NCBI GenBank assembly: GCA_947454955.1
Contig: CANGLW010000004.1
Coordinates: 62,001 to 126,000, forward strand
Direction: 5' to 3'
Length of the DNA: 64,000 nucleotides
Source: Comamonadaceae bacterium
GTDB taxonomy: Bacteria > Pseudomonadota > Gammaproteobacteria > Burkholderiales > Burkholderiaceae_C
Position numbers and translations under genes: made by a program
The notes under the pieces: model-generated
What the model saw: the letters and a program-made list of their open reading frames with translations, nothing else
What the model was told of the DNA's origin: nothing
The model's database searches: none
Shown: piece by piece, positions 54,512 to 63,066 of the stretch
Numbering within the stretch: the stretch's first letter is position 1
Layout of the letters: every line of letters begins with the position of its first letter

Positions 54512-55027
54512 ATGACAGCCCCCGCATCTCCCCTGGCCCGAGCCCCGAGTTTTGACACCGCCGCATTTCGCGGTGCTTTGGGCATGTTCGCCACGGGTGT
54601 GACCATCGTCACCGCGCGCGCGGAAGATGGCAGCTTGGTGGGCCTGACAGCCAGCTCCTTCAACTCGGTCTCGCTCACCCCGCCGCTGGTGCTGTGGAGC
54701 TTGTCGCAAAAAGCCTCGAGCATGGCCACCATGCGCACAGCCTCGCACTACGCCATCAATATTTTGTCAGCCGAGCAGCAGGGCTTGGCCTTGACTTTCG
54801 CGTCCAAAGACGCGGACCGTTGGGCGGGTGTGTCGTTTGAATTGGGGCGCAGTGGCGCGCCACTCTTGCATGGCGCGGTGGCCAGTTTTGAATGCTTCAA
54901 CCGCAGCCGCTACACCGAAGGCGACCACGTGATTTTTGTGGGCGAGGTTGAACATTGCCAGCACCAAAGTGGCGCTGCACCTTTGCTGTACCACGGCGGC
55001 AAGTTCTACACCGAACACCCGCTCTGA
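54512..55027 (+). CDS. Flavin reductase-like domain protein
   Basis: A 171-residue FMN-binding reductase of the HpaC/flavin-reductase type: FRGALGMFATGVTIVTA near 19-35, and LVGLTASSFNSVSLTPPLVLWSLS near 41-64. It would supply reduced flavin to a partner monooxygenase. It follows paaI by 57 bases. Its partner could be elsewhere; no matching two-component monooxygenase is in the window. Confidence 0.85.
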   Translation: MTAPASPLARAPSFDTAAFRGALGMFATGVTIVTARAEDGSLVGLTASSFNSVSLTPPLVLWSLSQKASSMATMRTASHYAINILSAEQQGLALTFASKDADRWAGVSFELGRSGAPLLHGAVASFECFNRSRYTEGDHVIFVGEVEHCQHQSGAAPLLYHGGKFYTEHPL

Positions 55028-55116
55028 CCTTGGCCTTGATGGCTCAAAACCTCAAGGTGAATGACTGACGTCATCAGACGGCGTCATCACACGCCACGCT
55101 TCCTGCTCTCAATTGT

Positions 55117-56142
55117 CTAGCGTGATGGGCTGTAAGCACGCGGCTCAAAGCTGAATACCACTTTGCTTTGCGGATCGATGGTCACGCGCGTCCACCCCAT
55201 GAAGGGTGAGCCGTAAGTCTCCACCCGCGTGAAGTTCAGCACAGTTTTTCCTTGCGCGTCTTTGAGGGGTTGGTTGATTTTTTCCAAATGCGTGTCGCCA
55301 TGCACCAGCACCACCGGCTTGGCAAAACGCTGCGTCTCGTCGCGCAACTGCGTCAAAAATTCACGGTAGCCCTCTGGCCCTTTGCCTTGGTTGAAGGCTT
55401 CGATCTCGGGGTTGCCCTGGATGATGAGCATGAGACCGGCGAGGTTCTGCGCACGCGCCAGCTCAAAGGCCTGCGCCACCCAGGCGCGCGTGACGGGCAA
55501 GCGTGCGAGGTACTCGGCAGACGGGCCACTGCCGCGCTTGGTGCCATCAAAGTTGTTGTCAGAGCCTGGCAGGTTCAAGCCCACAAACAACACACCACCC
55601 TGCACCCAACGCACGTTCTCGCGGTAGGCGGCCCAGGTGGGCTCTTGGCTGGCTTGATCGCTTTGGCGCTCGAGTTTGAAGGTGCGTTGGCCCAAAGATT
55701 CAGGGCTGGCAAAGAACATCTCGCGCAATTTACCCAGGCGCTCCACCGGGTCAAACGGGCCGTTGTTGGGGCGGTGGCAATCGGTCCAGTCGTTGTCACC
55801 AGGCACGTAAATCAGCGGGTGCGCTGAAGTTTGAAAATAGTTCAAGGCCTCATTGAATGCGGCATCGCTGCACAGGCTAGAGCCACTTTTGAAATCGCCA
55901 TCGTGCACCACAAATGCCAGCGACTCGCGGTTCATCTCGGCCATCAAACCAGGCAGGGCTTGCTTTTCAAAGCTGCTGTAACCGGTGTCGCCAAACAAGC
56001 CGATCTGAAAGGCTTGTGGACTTGCTGGTGTGGTGCTGCAAGCGCTGATGGCGGTCAGTGCAGTCAAGCACAGTGCCAACAGCACAGGTTTGAAAGAGGC
56101 GATGCGCCTCCATGCGGTCTTCACGTTGTGGCGGTTTGTCAT
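55117..56142 (-). CDS. Lipoprotein metallophosphoesterase
   Basis: A 341-residue protein of the calcineurin-like superfamily. From the ATG at 56142 there is a signal with a lipobox-like ISAC (near residue 35), then FQIGLFGDTGY, VVHDGDFKSG, VPGDNDW and VLVHGDTHLEKIN metal-ligand motifs. It is an exported lipoprotein. The family is related to secreted phosphatases but the substrate is unknown. A start at 56151 or 56208 is possible but longer N-termini lack support. It is convergent with the flavin reductase gene. Confidence 0.78.
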   Translation of the reverse strand: MTNRHNVKTAWRRIASFKPVLLALCLTALTAISACSTTPASPQAFQIGLFGDTGYSSFEKQALPGLMAEMNRESLAFVVHDGDFKSGSSLCSDAAFNEALNYFQTSAHPLIYVPGDNDWTDCHRPNNGPFDPVERLGKLREMFFASPESLGQRTFKLERQSDQASQEPTWAAYRENVRWVQGGVLFVGLNLPGSDNNFDGTKRGSGPSAEYLARLPVTRAWVAQAFELARAQNLAGLMLIIQGNPEIEAFNQGKGPEGYREFLTQLRDETQRFAKPVVLVHGDTHLEKINQPLKDAQGKTVLNFTRVETYGSPFMGWTRVTIDPQSKVVFSFEPRAYSPSR

Positions 56143-56214
56143 GCCCAACATCTTGCCTGCAGCGCGTGAACGCTGTGTGACCTTGCTGTGAAAGTGCACA
56201 TCAGTCACACAGCA

Positions 56215-57465
56215 TCACACCACGCCACGGTCTTGCAACTTCGCAATCGCTTGCGCGTCCAGCCCCAACTCGGACAGCACCTCATGGGTGTGCTCGCCCA
56301 ATGCGGGTGGGGCGCGGCGCAACACCGGTGGTGTGTCCGTCAAACGCAGCGGGCTGGCCACACTGCCAATCGACGCGATGCCAGTTTGCGCAGCCACCTC
56401 ATCACTGCGCGCTTGCGTGATGGCATGCCCGCGCGCTTGAACCTGCGCATCAGCAAAGGCCTGGCCAATGTCGTTGATGGGGCCGCAAGGCACAGCCTTG
56501 TCGTCGAGCAAATCCACCCACTCGCCGGTGGTACGTGTTCGAGTGACATCGCTCATCAGCGGCACCAAAATCTCGCGGTGCTGCACACGCTGCGGGTTGC
56601 CCATGAAGCGCGGGTCTTGCGCCCACTCGGGGTAACCGGCCGCCGCGCAAAAGCGGCTGAACTGACCGTCGTTACCAATGGCCAGCAGCATCGCGCCGTC
56701 TTTGGTGGGGAAGTCTTGGTAAGGGACCAGGCTGGGGTGGCTGTTGCCCTGGCGCATGGGCACCTTGCCGGTGTTGAGAAAACCGCCGGCCTGGTTGGCC
56801 AAAATCGCCATGCCCACATCCAGCAGGGCCATGTCGATGTGCTGGCCCACGCCAGTGCGGTGGCGCACCTCAAGCGCCGCAAGGATGGCGCTCGACGCAT
56901 ACACACCGGTGAACAAATCGGTCAGCGCCACACCCACACGCAGCGGGCCACCGCCGGGCACTTCGTCAGGACGACCGGTGATGCTCATCATGCCGCTCAT
57001 GGCCTGAATCATCAGGTCGTAGCCCGCACGTTCGGCGTACGGCCCGTCTTGCCCAAAGCCGGTCACCGAGCAATAAATGAGCCGCGGGTTGATGGCCTTG
57101 AGGCTCTCGTAATCCAAGCCGTAATGCTTCAAGCCACCCACCTTGAAGTTCTCCACCAACACATCGCTTTGCGCCGCCAACTGCTTGATGAGCGCTTGGC
57201 CATCGGGGGTGGCCATGTCGATGGTGATGGAGCGTTTGTTGCGGTTGGTGCAAGTGAAGTAGGCCGCGTGTTCGGTGGTCTGGCCTTGCGCATCTTGCAA
57301 GAAGGGCGGCCCCCAGTGACGCGTATCGTCACCGGCACCAGGACGTTCCACCTTGATGACATCCGCCCCCAGGTCGGCCAAGATTTGCGTGCACCACGGG
57401 CCGGCCAGCACGCGTGAGAGGTCGAGCACTTTGATGTGGGGCAGGGCGGAGGGCTTATCGCTCAT
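56215..57465 (-). CDS. CaiB/BaiF family CoA-transferase (probably glutarate CoA-transferase)
   Basis: A 416-residue family III CoA-transferase. The ATG at 57465 gives MSDKPSALPHIKVLDLSRVLAGPWCTQILADLGADVIKVERPGAGDDTR, the usual start. The nucleophilic Asp is near residue 150 (AERAGYDLMIQAMSG). It lies just downstream of gcdH (560 bases) in the same direction, and in Burkholderiales such pairs convert glutarate to glutaryl-CoA. That substrate is inferred from context only. Confidence 0.82.
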   Translation of the reverse strand: MSDKPSALPHIKVLDLSRVLAGPWCTQILADLGADVIKVERPGAGDDTRHWGPPFLQDAQGQTTEHAAYFTCTNRNKRSITIDMATPDGQALIKQLAAQSDVLVENFKVGGLKHYGLDYESLKAINPRLIYCSVTGFGQDGPYAERAGYDLMIQAMSGMMSITGRPDEVPGGGPLRVGVALTDLFTGVYASSAILAALEVRHRTGVGQHIDMALLDVGMAILANQAGGFLNTGKVPMRQGNSHPSLVPYQDFPTKDGAMLLAIGNDGQFSRFCAAAGYPEWAQDPRFMGNPQRVQHREILVPLMSDVTRTRTTGEWVDLLDDKAVPCGPINDIGQAFADAQVQARGHAITQARSDEVAAQTGIASIGSVASPLRLTDTPPVLRRAPPALGEHTHEVLSELGLDAQAIAKLQDRGVV

Positions 57466-58028
57466 GGTGTTCTTTCTTTGTCTTTTTGTTGTGTGTGCTT
57501 GTTGTGTGCTTATTGGTTTTTTACTGTGCTGGTTGGCCATCAGTGCTGAGGCCGGGGCGCTCATACTGCCAAATGCGCAGAAATCGCGCCCCAGCCTCAG
57601 CACTGACGGCTTGCGAAGAGGGCTGTTGAATTAAGAAAGAAAGCCGCTCTCTTTATCTCAAGCTCTTTTTCAATGCCCCGCGCGAATCTCAGCTGAATAC
57701 CTCACATGCGGCATTCATATCTGTCGCTGACCCAACATCTTCGCAGCTGAGTTGGGGTGAGGGTGGGGGCCGATGTGGCAAAGCGAAGCGCCTCTGAGGC
57801 CCCCGCCCTCACCCTAACTCAGCCCTCCAAATCAGCCACCCAACGACAGAGCTTAAAAACAAAGGCTCAGCACGAACGAATCATAAGAGCCACCAAGCCC
57901 AGCACACCTGCGAATTGTCAAAGCACGAAAGCAGGCAGGGCTTGGGTGACTTGACCGATTTCTGCGGCACGCAGTATGAGGGCAAGGCGCCTAAGCCCTG
58001 TCAGCGAAACCAGCGAGACGACAAACCA
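57466..58028. other. 560-base intergenic region with a long inverted repeat
   Basis: No gene is supported here. The left part (57466-57545) is T/G-rich and may hold the promoter of the CoA-transferase. A 24-base inverted repeat at 57748-57821 dominates the middle. The right part (57822-58028) shows nothing I recognise. Confidence 0.6.
57748..57821. repeat. Long inverted repeat, REP-like
   Basis: The left arm (57748-57771) starts TGAGTTGGGGTGAGGGTG and the right arm (57798-57821) ends CCGCCCTCACCCTAACTCA. They pair over 24 bases with two mismatches across a 26-base loop. The GGTGAGGG/CCCTCACC core is like known REP units. Confidence 0.75.
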
Positions 58029-59225
58029 TCAATTCGCAAACGCAGCAATACCCGTCTGCGCACGACCCAAAATCAGCGCGTGAATATCGTGGGTGCCCTC
58101 ATACGTGTTCACCACTTCAAGGTTGACCAAATGGCGTGCCACGCCGAACTCATCGGAAATGCCGTTGCCACCCATCATGTCGCGCGCCAGGCGGGCGATG
58201 TCCAGGGCTTTGCCGCAGGAATTGCGCTTGAGGATCGAGGTGATTTCTACCGCCGCGGTGCCTTCGTCTTTCATGCGACCCAAACGCAGACAGCCTTGCA
58301 GACCCAGCGCGATTTCGGTTTGCATGTCGGCCAGCTTCTTTTGAATCAGCTGGTTGGCTGCGAGTGGGCGGCCAAATTGTTTGCGGTCCAGCACGTACTG
58401 GCGTGAGCGGAACCAGCAGTCTTCGGCAGCACCCAAAGCGCCCCAGGCAATGCCGTAACGCGCAGAGTTCAGACAAGTGAACGGGCCTTTGAGGCCTTGC
58501 ACTTCGGGGAAGGCGTTTTCTTCGGGGCAGAACACGTTGTCCATCACGATCTCGCCGGTGATCGACGCACGCAGGCCCACCTTGCCGTGCACCGCAGGCG
58601 CGCTCAAACCAGCCATGCCTTTTTCCAGCACAAAGCCGCGGATGGGGCCGCTCTTGCCGGTCTCGCTGACCTCACGCGCCCACACCACAAACACATCGGC
58701 AATGGGGCTGTTGGAGATCCACATTTTGTTGCCGGTGAGCTTGTAGCCACCCGCCACTTTTTGCGCGCGGGTGATCATGCTGTTGGGGTCTGAGCCGTGG
58801 TCGGGTTCGGTCAGGCCAAAGCAGCCGATCCACTCGCCAGTAGCCAATTTAGGCAGGTATTTTTGACGCTGGGCTTCGGTGCCAAATTCAAAAATCGGCA
58901 CCATCACCAGCGAGCTTTGCACGCTCATCATCGAGCGGTAGCCGCTGTCCACGCGCTCCACCTCGCGGGCGATCAAGCCGTAGGCCACGTAGTTCAAGCC
59001 AGGGCCGCCATAGGCTTCAGGGATGGTGGGGCCGAGCAGGCCGAGTTCGCCCATTTCACGGAAGATGGCCACATCGGTTTGCTGGTTGCGAAACGCCTCG
59101 GTCACGCGGGGCAGCAGTTTGTCCTGGCAATAAGCAGCGGCAGCGTCACGCACCATGCGCTCATCGTCGGTGAGCTGCTGGTCGAGCAAAAACGGGTCAT
59201 TCCATTGAAAAGCGGCGTTGGCCAT
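58029..59225 (-). CDS. gcdH: Glutaryl-CoA dehydrogenase
   Basis: A 398-residue acyl-CoA dehydrogenase. The ATG at 59225 is chosen for its own GGAGAAC ribosome site. [14 protein letters not shown] and [22 protein letters not shown] are the GcdH signatures, with the catalytic Glu in TYEGTHDIH. It oxidises and decarboxylates glutaryl-CoA to crotonyl-CoA. The same frame continues upstream without a stop into the isomerase gene, so the two read as one 641-residue ORF; the joint is discussed separately. Confidence 0.93.
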   Translation of the reverse strand: MANAAFQWNDPFLLDQQLTDDERMVRDAAAAYCQDKLLPRVTEAFRNQQTDVAIFREMGELGLLGPTIPEAYGGPGLNYVAYGLIAREVERVDSGYRSMMSVQSSLVMVPIFEFGTEAQRQKYLPKLATGEWIGCFGLTEPDHGSDPNSMITRAQKVAGGYKLTGNKMWISNSPIADVFVVWAREVSETGKSGPIRGFVLEKGMAGLSAPAVHGKVGLRASITGEIVMDNVFCPEENAFPEVQGLKGPFTCLNSARYGIAWGALGAAEDCWFRSRQYVLDRKQFGRPLAANQLIQKKLADMQTEIALGLQGCLRLGRMKDEGTAAVEITSILKRNSCGKALDIARLARDMMGGNGISDEFGVARHLVNLEVVNTYEGTHDIHALILGRAQTGIAAFAN

Positions 59226-59954
59226 CGAAAGTTCTCCAGAAAAGTCCGCTGATCTTAGCGGCTCTCGAGGGTCAACATGGCGCTTTTGGTGAACAGGCCG
59301 CAAGCGCGGTCGGGATTGTGGGGGCTCAGGGTGATAGCAAGCCGCCTGGTGGGCCACGATCGCCTCTTCCACATCCCGCAGGCGGTCTTTGCCGAAATAG
59401 ATGTCGCCATTCACAAAAAACGTGGGCGAGCCAAAGGCGCCGCGCTCGAACGCGTTTTGGGTATTGGCCAGCAACTGGTTTTTCACCTCGGGGGTTTGCG
59501 AGGCTTCCAGAATGGCCGCGGTGGGCAGGTTGGCCGCGTTCAAGACCTCGGTGATTTGCGCCAGATCGTCCATGTTGCGGCCCTGCTCCCACATGGCCGC
59601 GTACACCGCCTGCACATAGGGCTCAAAGCACCCGAGGGTTTGCGCAGCCACCGCACCGCGCATGATCTTCAAGGTGTTGACTGGGAAATTCGGGTTCCAA
59701 CGGTATGCGTTGAGTTGATGGCGCTTGATGAAGCGCTGCATTTCCAGCTGGTCATACGCGCGCTTGTTGGCAATGCCCGCAAACGCCTCGGCGGGTGAGC
59801 GGTTGTTGCTGAGCTTGAACAGGCCGCCCAGCAAAATGGGCACGTACTGCATGGCCACGCCGGTGCGCGCTTGCATGGCCGGGATGACCTGGTGACACAG
59901 GTAAGCGTTGGGGCTGCCGAAATCAAACAAAAACTCTGCGTTCACTTGGGCCAT
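59226..59954 (-). CDS. 2-hydroxychromene-2-carboxylate isomerase-like (GST-kappa/DsbA fold); no stop before gcdH
   Basis: About 200 residues of the frame that starts at 59954 are a GSH-dependent isomerase of the NahD/GST-kappa type: [21 protein letters not shown] at the start, [21 protein letters not shown], and [21 protein letters not shown] near 172-192. Residues after about 210 ([15 protein letters not shown]...) look like translated intergenic DNA. No stop occurs before the gcdH start, so the product may be a longer fusion or the stop may have been lost; a TGA lies in another frame right at the C-terminus. An AT-rich ATAGC patch is at 59331-59342. Confidence 0.78.
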
Positions 59955-59971
59955 GTCGGGTTCCTAAAAAA

Positions 59972-60700
59972 TCACCAGGGTTCCATCCAAGGGCGCAGCT
60001 CAGTCTCGTGCGTCCAGGCATCACGCGGTTGTTGGTGGATGGTCAGGTAGGCCTGCGCGATGCTCTCGGGGCTCAGAATGCCCTGCTGGTCTTTGAGCGC
60101 ATAACGCTGCGGAAAATTGGTGCGGATGAACTCGGTGTCGATGGCCCCGTCAATGATGAGGTGCGCCACATGGATGCCCTTGGGCCACAACTCGCGCGCC
60201 ATGCTTTGGGCCAGTGCGCGCAGCGCATGCTTGGCGCCGGCAAAGGCGGCAAAGCCCTCGCGCCCGCGTAGGCTGGCCGTCGCCCCGGTGAAAATGATGG
60301 TGCCCCGACCACGCGGCAACATGACCCGCGCGGCTTCACGGCCGGTTAAAAAGCCGGCAAAGCAAGCCATTTCCCACACCTTGGTGTACACACGTGCGGT
60401 GGTTTCGGTGATAGAAAAACGCACGTTCGCGCCGATGTTGAACACCACCACCTCGATGGGTGCAATCTCGCGCTCGATCTGGTCAAAGAGCGCGATCATG
60501 TCTTCCTCTTTGCGCGCATCGGTGCCAAAGGCATGGGCTTGCCCACCCTCGGCTTGAATGGCTTGCACCAAGGGGGCGAGCTTGTCGACATGACGCCGCG
60601 TCATGCAGGCCACATAACCTTCGCGCGCAAAGCGCTGCGCCACCGCACCACCCGTGGCGTCGCCCGCACCCACCACCAGAATGGCTTTTTTCTCGGTCAT
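59972..60700 (-). CDS. SDR-family protein with the catalytic Tyr replaced
   Basis: A 242-residue short-chain dehydrogenase/reductase fold with an altered glycine motif (GAGDATGG near 11-18) and NIGAN in place of NNAG. The YxxxK site reads FAGAK (Phe153, Lys157), so the catalytic Tyr is absent. It may be a non-catalytic or atypical enzyme. It is followed 17 bases later by the isomerase gene. Substrate unknown. Confidence 0.82.
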   Translation of the reverse strand: MTEKKAILVVGAGDATGGAVAQRFAREGYVACMTRRHVDKLAPLVQAIQAEGGQAHAFGTDARKEEDMIALFDQIEREIAPIEVVVFNIGANVRFSITETTARVYTKVWEMACFAGFLTGREAARVMLPRGRGTIIFTGATASLRGREGFAAFAGAKHALRALAQSMARELWPKGIHVAHLIIDGAIDTEFIRTNFPQRYALKDQQGILSPESIAQAYLTIHQQPRDAWTHETELRPWMEPW

Positions 60701-60710
60701 CGTTGGCCTT

Positions 60711-60742
60711 TGTGCTATTTATTTGATAGCAATTAGTTTTTA
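60711..60742. repeat. AT-rich TGCTAT/ATAGCA inverted-repeat patch
   Basis: TGCTAT-ttatttg-ATAGCA plus an A/T-rich tail lies between the SDR and Mpo1-like genes. It belongs to the family of dispersed AT-rich patches. Confidence 0.6.
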
Positions 60743-61270
60743 GCCTTGCGCTGTTTGTTGTTGCTTCATCAAACGCACCGGCCCCACGCGCGACTCGATC
60801 TCGCGGCGCAGTTCACGGCGCATGCCCAAACCGAACACGAGCTCCACCACCACAAACAAAGGCCCGATGATCAGGCCGGTGATGTCGTCCACAAAGGCGG
60901 GCTTTTTGCCCTCGAAGTAGTGGCCCCAAAACTGGATGGCCCAGCCCACCACAAACAGACCGATGCCCATGCCCAGCCAGGGCGCAAACGCCCACTCAGC
61001 GATGGCATGCCCGCCTTGGTGCATCACCGCCAACAGCAGGCTCATCAGCACGCCCAGGGGCAAGTCCAGCCACAGGTAAAACAAACAGGTGATGACCACC
61101 AACCCAGTGGCCACCGACACAGGCACGCCCGCAAGCTCGGTGTGCCAGCGCGAGAGCAGCACCACGATGGACAGCACGATCATGGGAATGCCCACCAGGT
61201 GGGTGACGATGTTGCGCTGGTCGCGGTGGTAGGCCGCGTACATGCTCAAATGATCAACCAAGGTCTTCAT
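60740..61270 (-). CDS. Mpo1-like/DUF962 membrane protein
   Basis: A 176-residue protein with about four hydrophobic segments. MYAAYHRDQRNIVTHLVGIPMIVLSI and QFWGHYFEGKKPAFVDDITGLIIGP match the DUF962/Mpo1 family; the yeast member is a 2-hydroxy fatty acid dioxygenase. The conserved His residues (H15, H24 and WGHYFEG) are present. It lies downstream of the DUF1080 gene and upstream of the SDR gene, all in one direction. Confidence 0.82.
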   Translation of the reverse strand: MKTLVDHLSMYAAYHRDQRNIVTHLVGIPMIVLSIVVLLSRWHTELAGVPVSVATGLVVITCLFYLWLDLPLGVLMSLLLAVMHQGGHAIAEWAFAPWLGMGIGLFVVGWAIQFWGHYFEGKKPAFVDDITGLIIGPLFVVVELVFGLGMRRELRREIESRVGPVRLMKQQQTAQG

Positions 61271-61303
61271 GGCTTGCTCCTGAATTGATAGCTTGGTGAC
61301 TCA

Positions 61304-61921
61304 TCAAAGCTCACGCACCATGACCTTGCGCCACTTGATGGCACCACCCGTGGCGCCTTTCACACCTGGGCCGAACTGCAGCGCAAACGGACCTTGGGCG
61401 AATTTGTCGTTCACCATTTGTGAGGTCACCACGCCATTGAGCTTGACCATCACCCAGTTGCCTTTGGCAGTGACTTCCATGGTGTTCCAGCGCCCGCCGG
61501 CTTTGTGCACCACGGGCACAGGCACGTTGGCAAAGCCCACGATCGCACCGGTGGCGTAAGTGGGGTCGGGTCGGATGTCCCAGATGTTGACCTCGTAAGA
61601 GGTGTCCGCACCCACCACCTTGGGGTCTTGCGCGCGGATGAAGATGCCGCTGTTGGTGTCAGCCTCGGCGTAAAACTCGGCGTAGATCTCGAAGTTTTTG
61701 TACGACTTGGGCGTCACCAGAAAACCTGCTTTGCCCTGGTCGGCCACGATCACGCCTGCCTGGGTGTCGGCGCGCCAGTTGGCATCGCCCACGCGGCTCC
61801 AGTTGTCCAAGCCGGTGGCACCATCGATCAGCGTGGTCCAGGGGTTACCGCCCAGGTTGGCGCAGCCACTCAAAGCAAGTGCTGCGACCGAAGCGGCCAA
61901 AAGTGTGCGACGTGTGTTCAT
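61304..61921 (-). CDS. DUF1080 (3-keto-disaccharide hydrolase-like) lipoprotein
   Basis: A 205-residue exported protein. The ATG at 61921 gives MNTRRTLLAASVAALALSGC, a lipobox. The domain (NPWTTLIDGATGLDNWSRVGDANWRADTQAGVIVADQG) is DUF1080, a concanavalin-like fold linked to glycoside hydrolysis of keto-sugars. An in-frame TTG three bases upstream is less likely. It is directly followed by the Mpo1-like gene. Confidence 0.85.
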   Translation of the reverse strand: MNTRRTLLAASVAALALSGCANLGGNPWTTLIDGATGLDNWSRVGDANWRADTQAGVIVADQGKAGFLVTPKSYKNFEIYAEFYAEADTNSGIFIRAQDPKVVGADTSYEVNIWDIRPDPTYATGAIVGFANVPVPVVHKAGGRWNTMEVTAKGNWVMVKLNGVVTSQMVNDKFAQGPFALQFGPGVKGATGGAIKWRKVMVREL

Positions 61922-61957
61922 CAAGTCTCCTGTGTGTGTTGGTTGTTAGTTGAGAAA

Positions 61958-62974
61958 TCAATCAGCCTCAATCTTGGCGGTTTTGACCACCTGCGTCCAT
62001 CGGGAAACCTCTTGTTTCACCAGTTCGCCCATTTGCTGCGGGTTAAGGTAGTCGGCCTCGGCGCCCAGCTCGATGGCGCGTTGTTTGAAAGCGGGTGTGG
62101 CGGTGATTTTGGCGATCTCGGTACTCAATTTGTCCACCACCGCCTTGGGCGTTTTCGCTGGGGCAAACACCCCGAACCACGAGGACGCATCGAGCTTGGG
62201 CAAACCCGCCTCGGTGGCGGTGGGCACATCAGGCAGGCTGGGCAGGCGGGCCTTGCCGGTCACCGCCAGGGCGCGCAATTTACCGCTTTGGATGTGCGGC
62301 ACATAGGGCGGGGGCGTGCCAAAGGTCAGGTCCACCTGGTTGCCCAAAAGGTCGGTCAGGGCCAAGCCGCTGCTGCGGTAGGGGATGGGCGTCATTTGAA
62401 TGCCGGCCTGCTGCTCGAGCATGGCGCCGGTGACGTGCTGCAGCGAGCCGTTGCCCGAGGTGGCGTAGTTGAGCTTGCCCGGGTTGGCTTTGGCATAAGC
62501 GATCAACTCGGCCATGGTTTTGACCGGCAAGCTGGCGCGCACCAAAATCACTTGCGGGGCCGAAATCACATTGGCCACCGGCTGCAGGTCTGAGAGCTCC
62601 CAGCCCAGCGGACTCTTGCTCACCAGCGGGGTGATGACGTGGTAGCCCGAGTACTGCATGAGCAGGGTGTGCCCATCGGCGTCGGCGCGCTTGACGAGTT
62701 GCGCGGCAATTGCCCCGTTGCCCCCGCTCTTGTTGTCCACCACCACCGACTGACCCAGGGCGGTGCCCAAGGCGGGTGCCAGCATGCGCGCGGCAATGTC
62801 GGTGGTGCCGCCGGTGGCGGCCGGCAAGATGAGCGTGACGGCTTTGTTGGGAAAGCTCTGCGCCGTGGCGTTCATGCCCAGGCAGGACAGCAGCGCTGCG
62901 AGGGCCGTGGCATGCAGCGCTGTGCGGCGCGCAAAGCTGCTTGCTTTGCCGTGTGCATTGAGGTGTGTATTCAT
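61958..62974 (-). CDS. Bug-family receptor
   Basis: A 338-residue periplasmic binding protein of the tripartite tricarboxylate transporter type. The ATG at 62974 starts a long signal sequence ending LGMNATAQS, then FPNKAVTLILPAATGGTTDIAARMLAPALG, the Bug start. No tctA/tctB genes are nearby. It is divergent from another Bug gene, with 92 bases between. The ligand is unknown. Confidence 0.85.
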   Translation of the reverse strand: MNTHLNAHGKASSFARRTALHATALAALLSCLGMNATAQSFPNKAVTLILPAATGGTTDIAARMLAPALGTALGQSVVVDNKSGGNGAIAAQLVKRADADGHTLLMQYSGYHVITPLVSKSPLGWELSDLQPVANVISAPQVILVRASLPVKTMAELIAYAKANPGKLNYATSGNGSLQHVTGAMLEQQAGIQMTPIPYRSSGLALTDLLGNQVDLTFGTPPPYVPHIQSGKLRALAVTGKARLPSLPDVPTATEAGLPKLDASSWFGVFAPAKTPKAVVDKLSTEIAKITATPAFKQRAIELGAEADYLNPQQMGELVKQEVSRWTQVVKTAKIEAD

Positions 62975-63066
62975 CACCAGTCTCCTTGTTTTGAAACAGT
63001 TTGCCATAGGTGCTGGCTGGGGGTTGGGGCGTGCCGTAAGATGTGCCCACAACAAAGAGGACCGCC

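Noticed and set aside
55066-55095. TGACGTCA palindrome and GCGTCAT repeat near the flavin reductase end
   Set aside because: Short, between convergent genes, and no plausible promoter is close; most likely chance.
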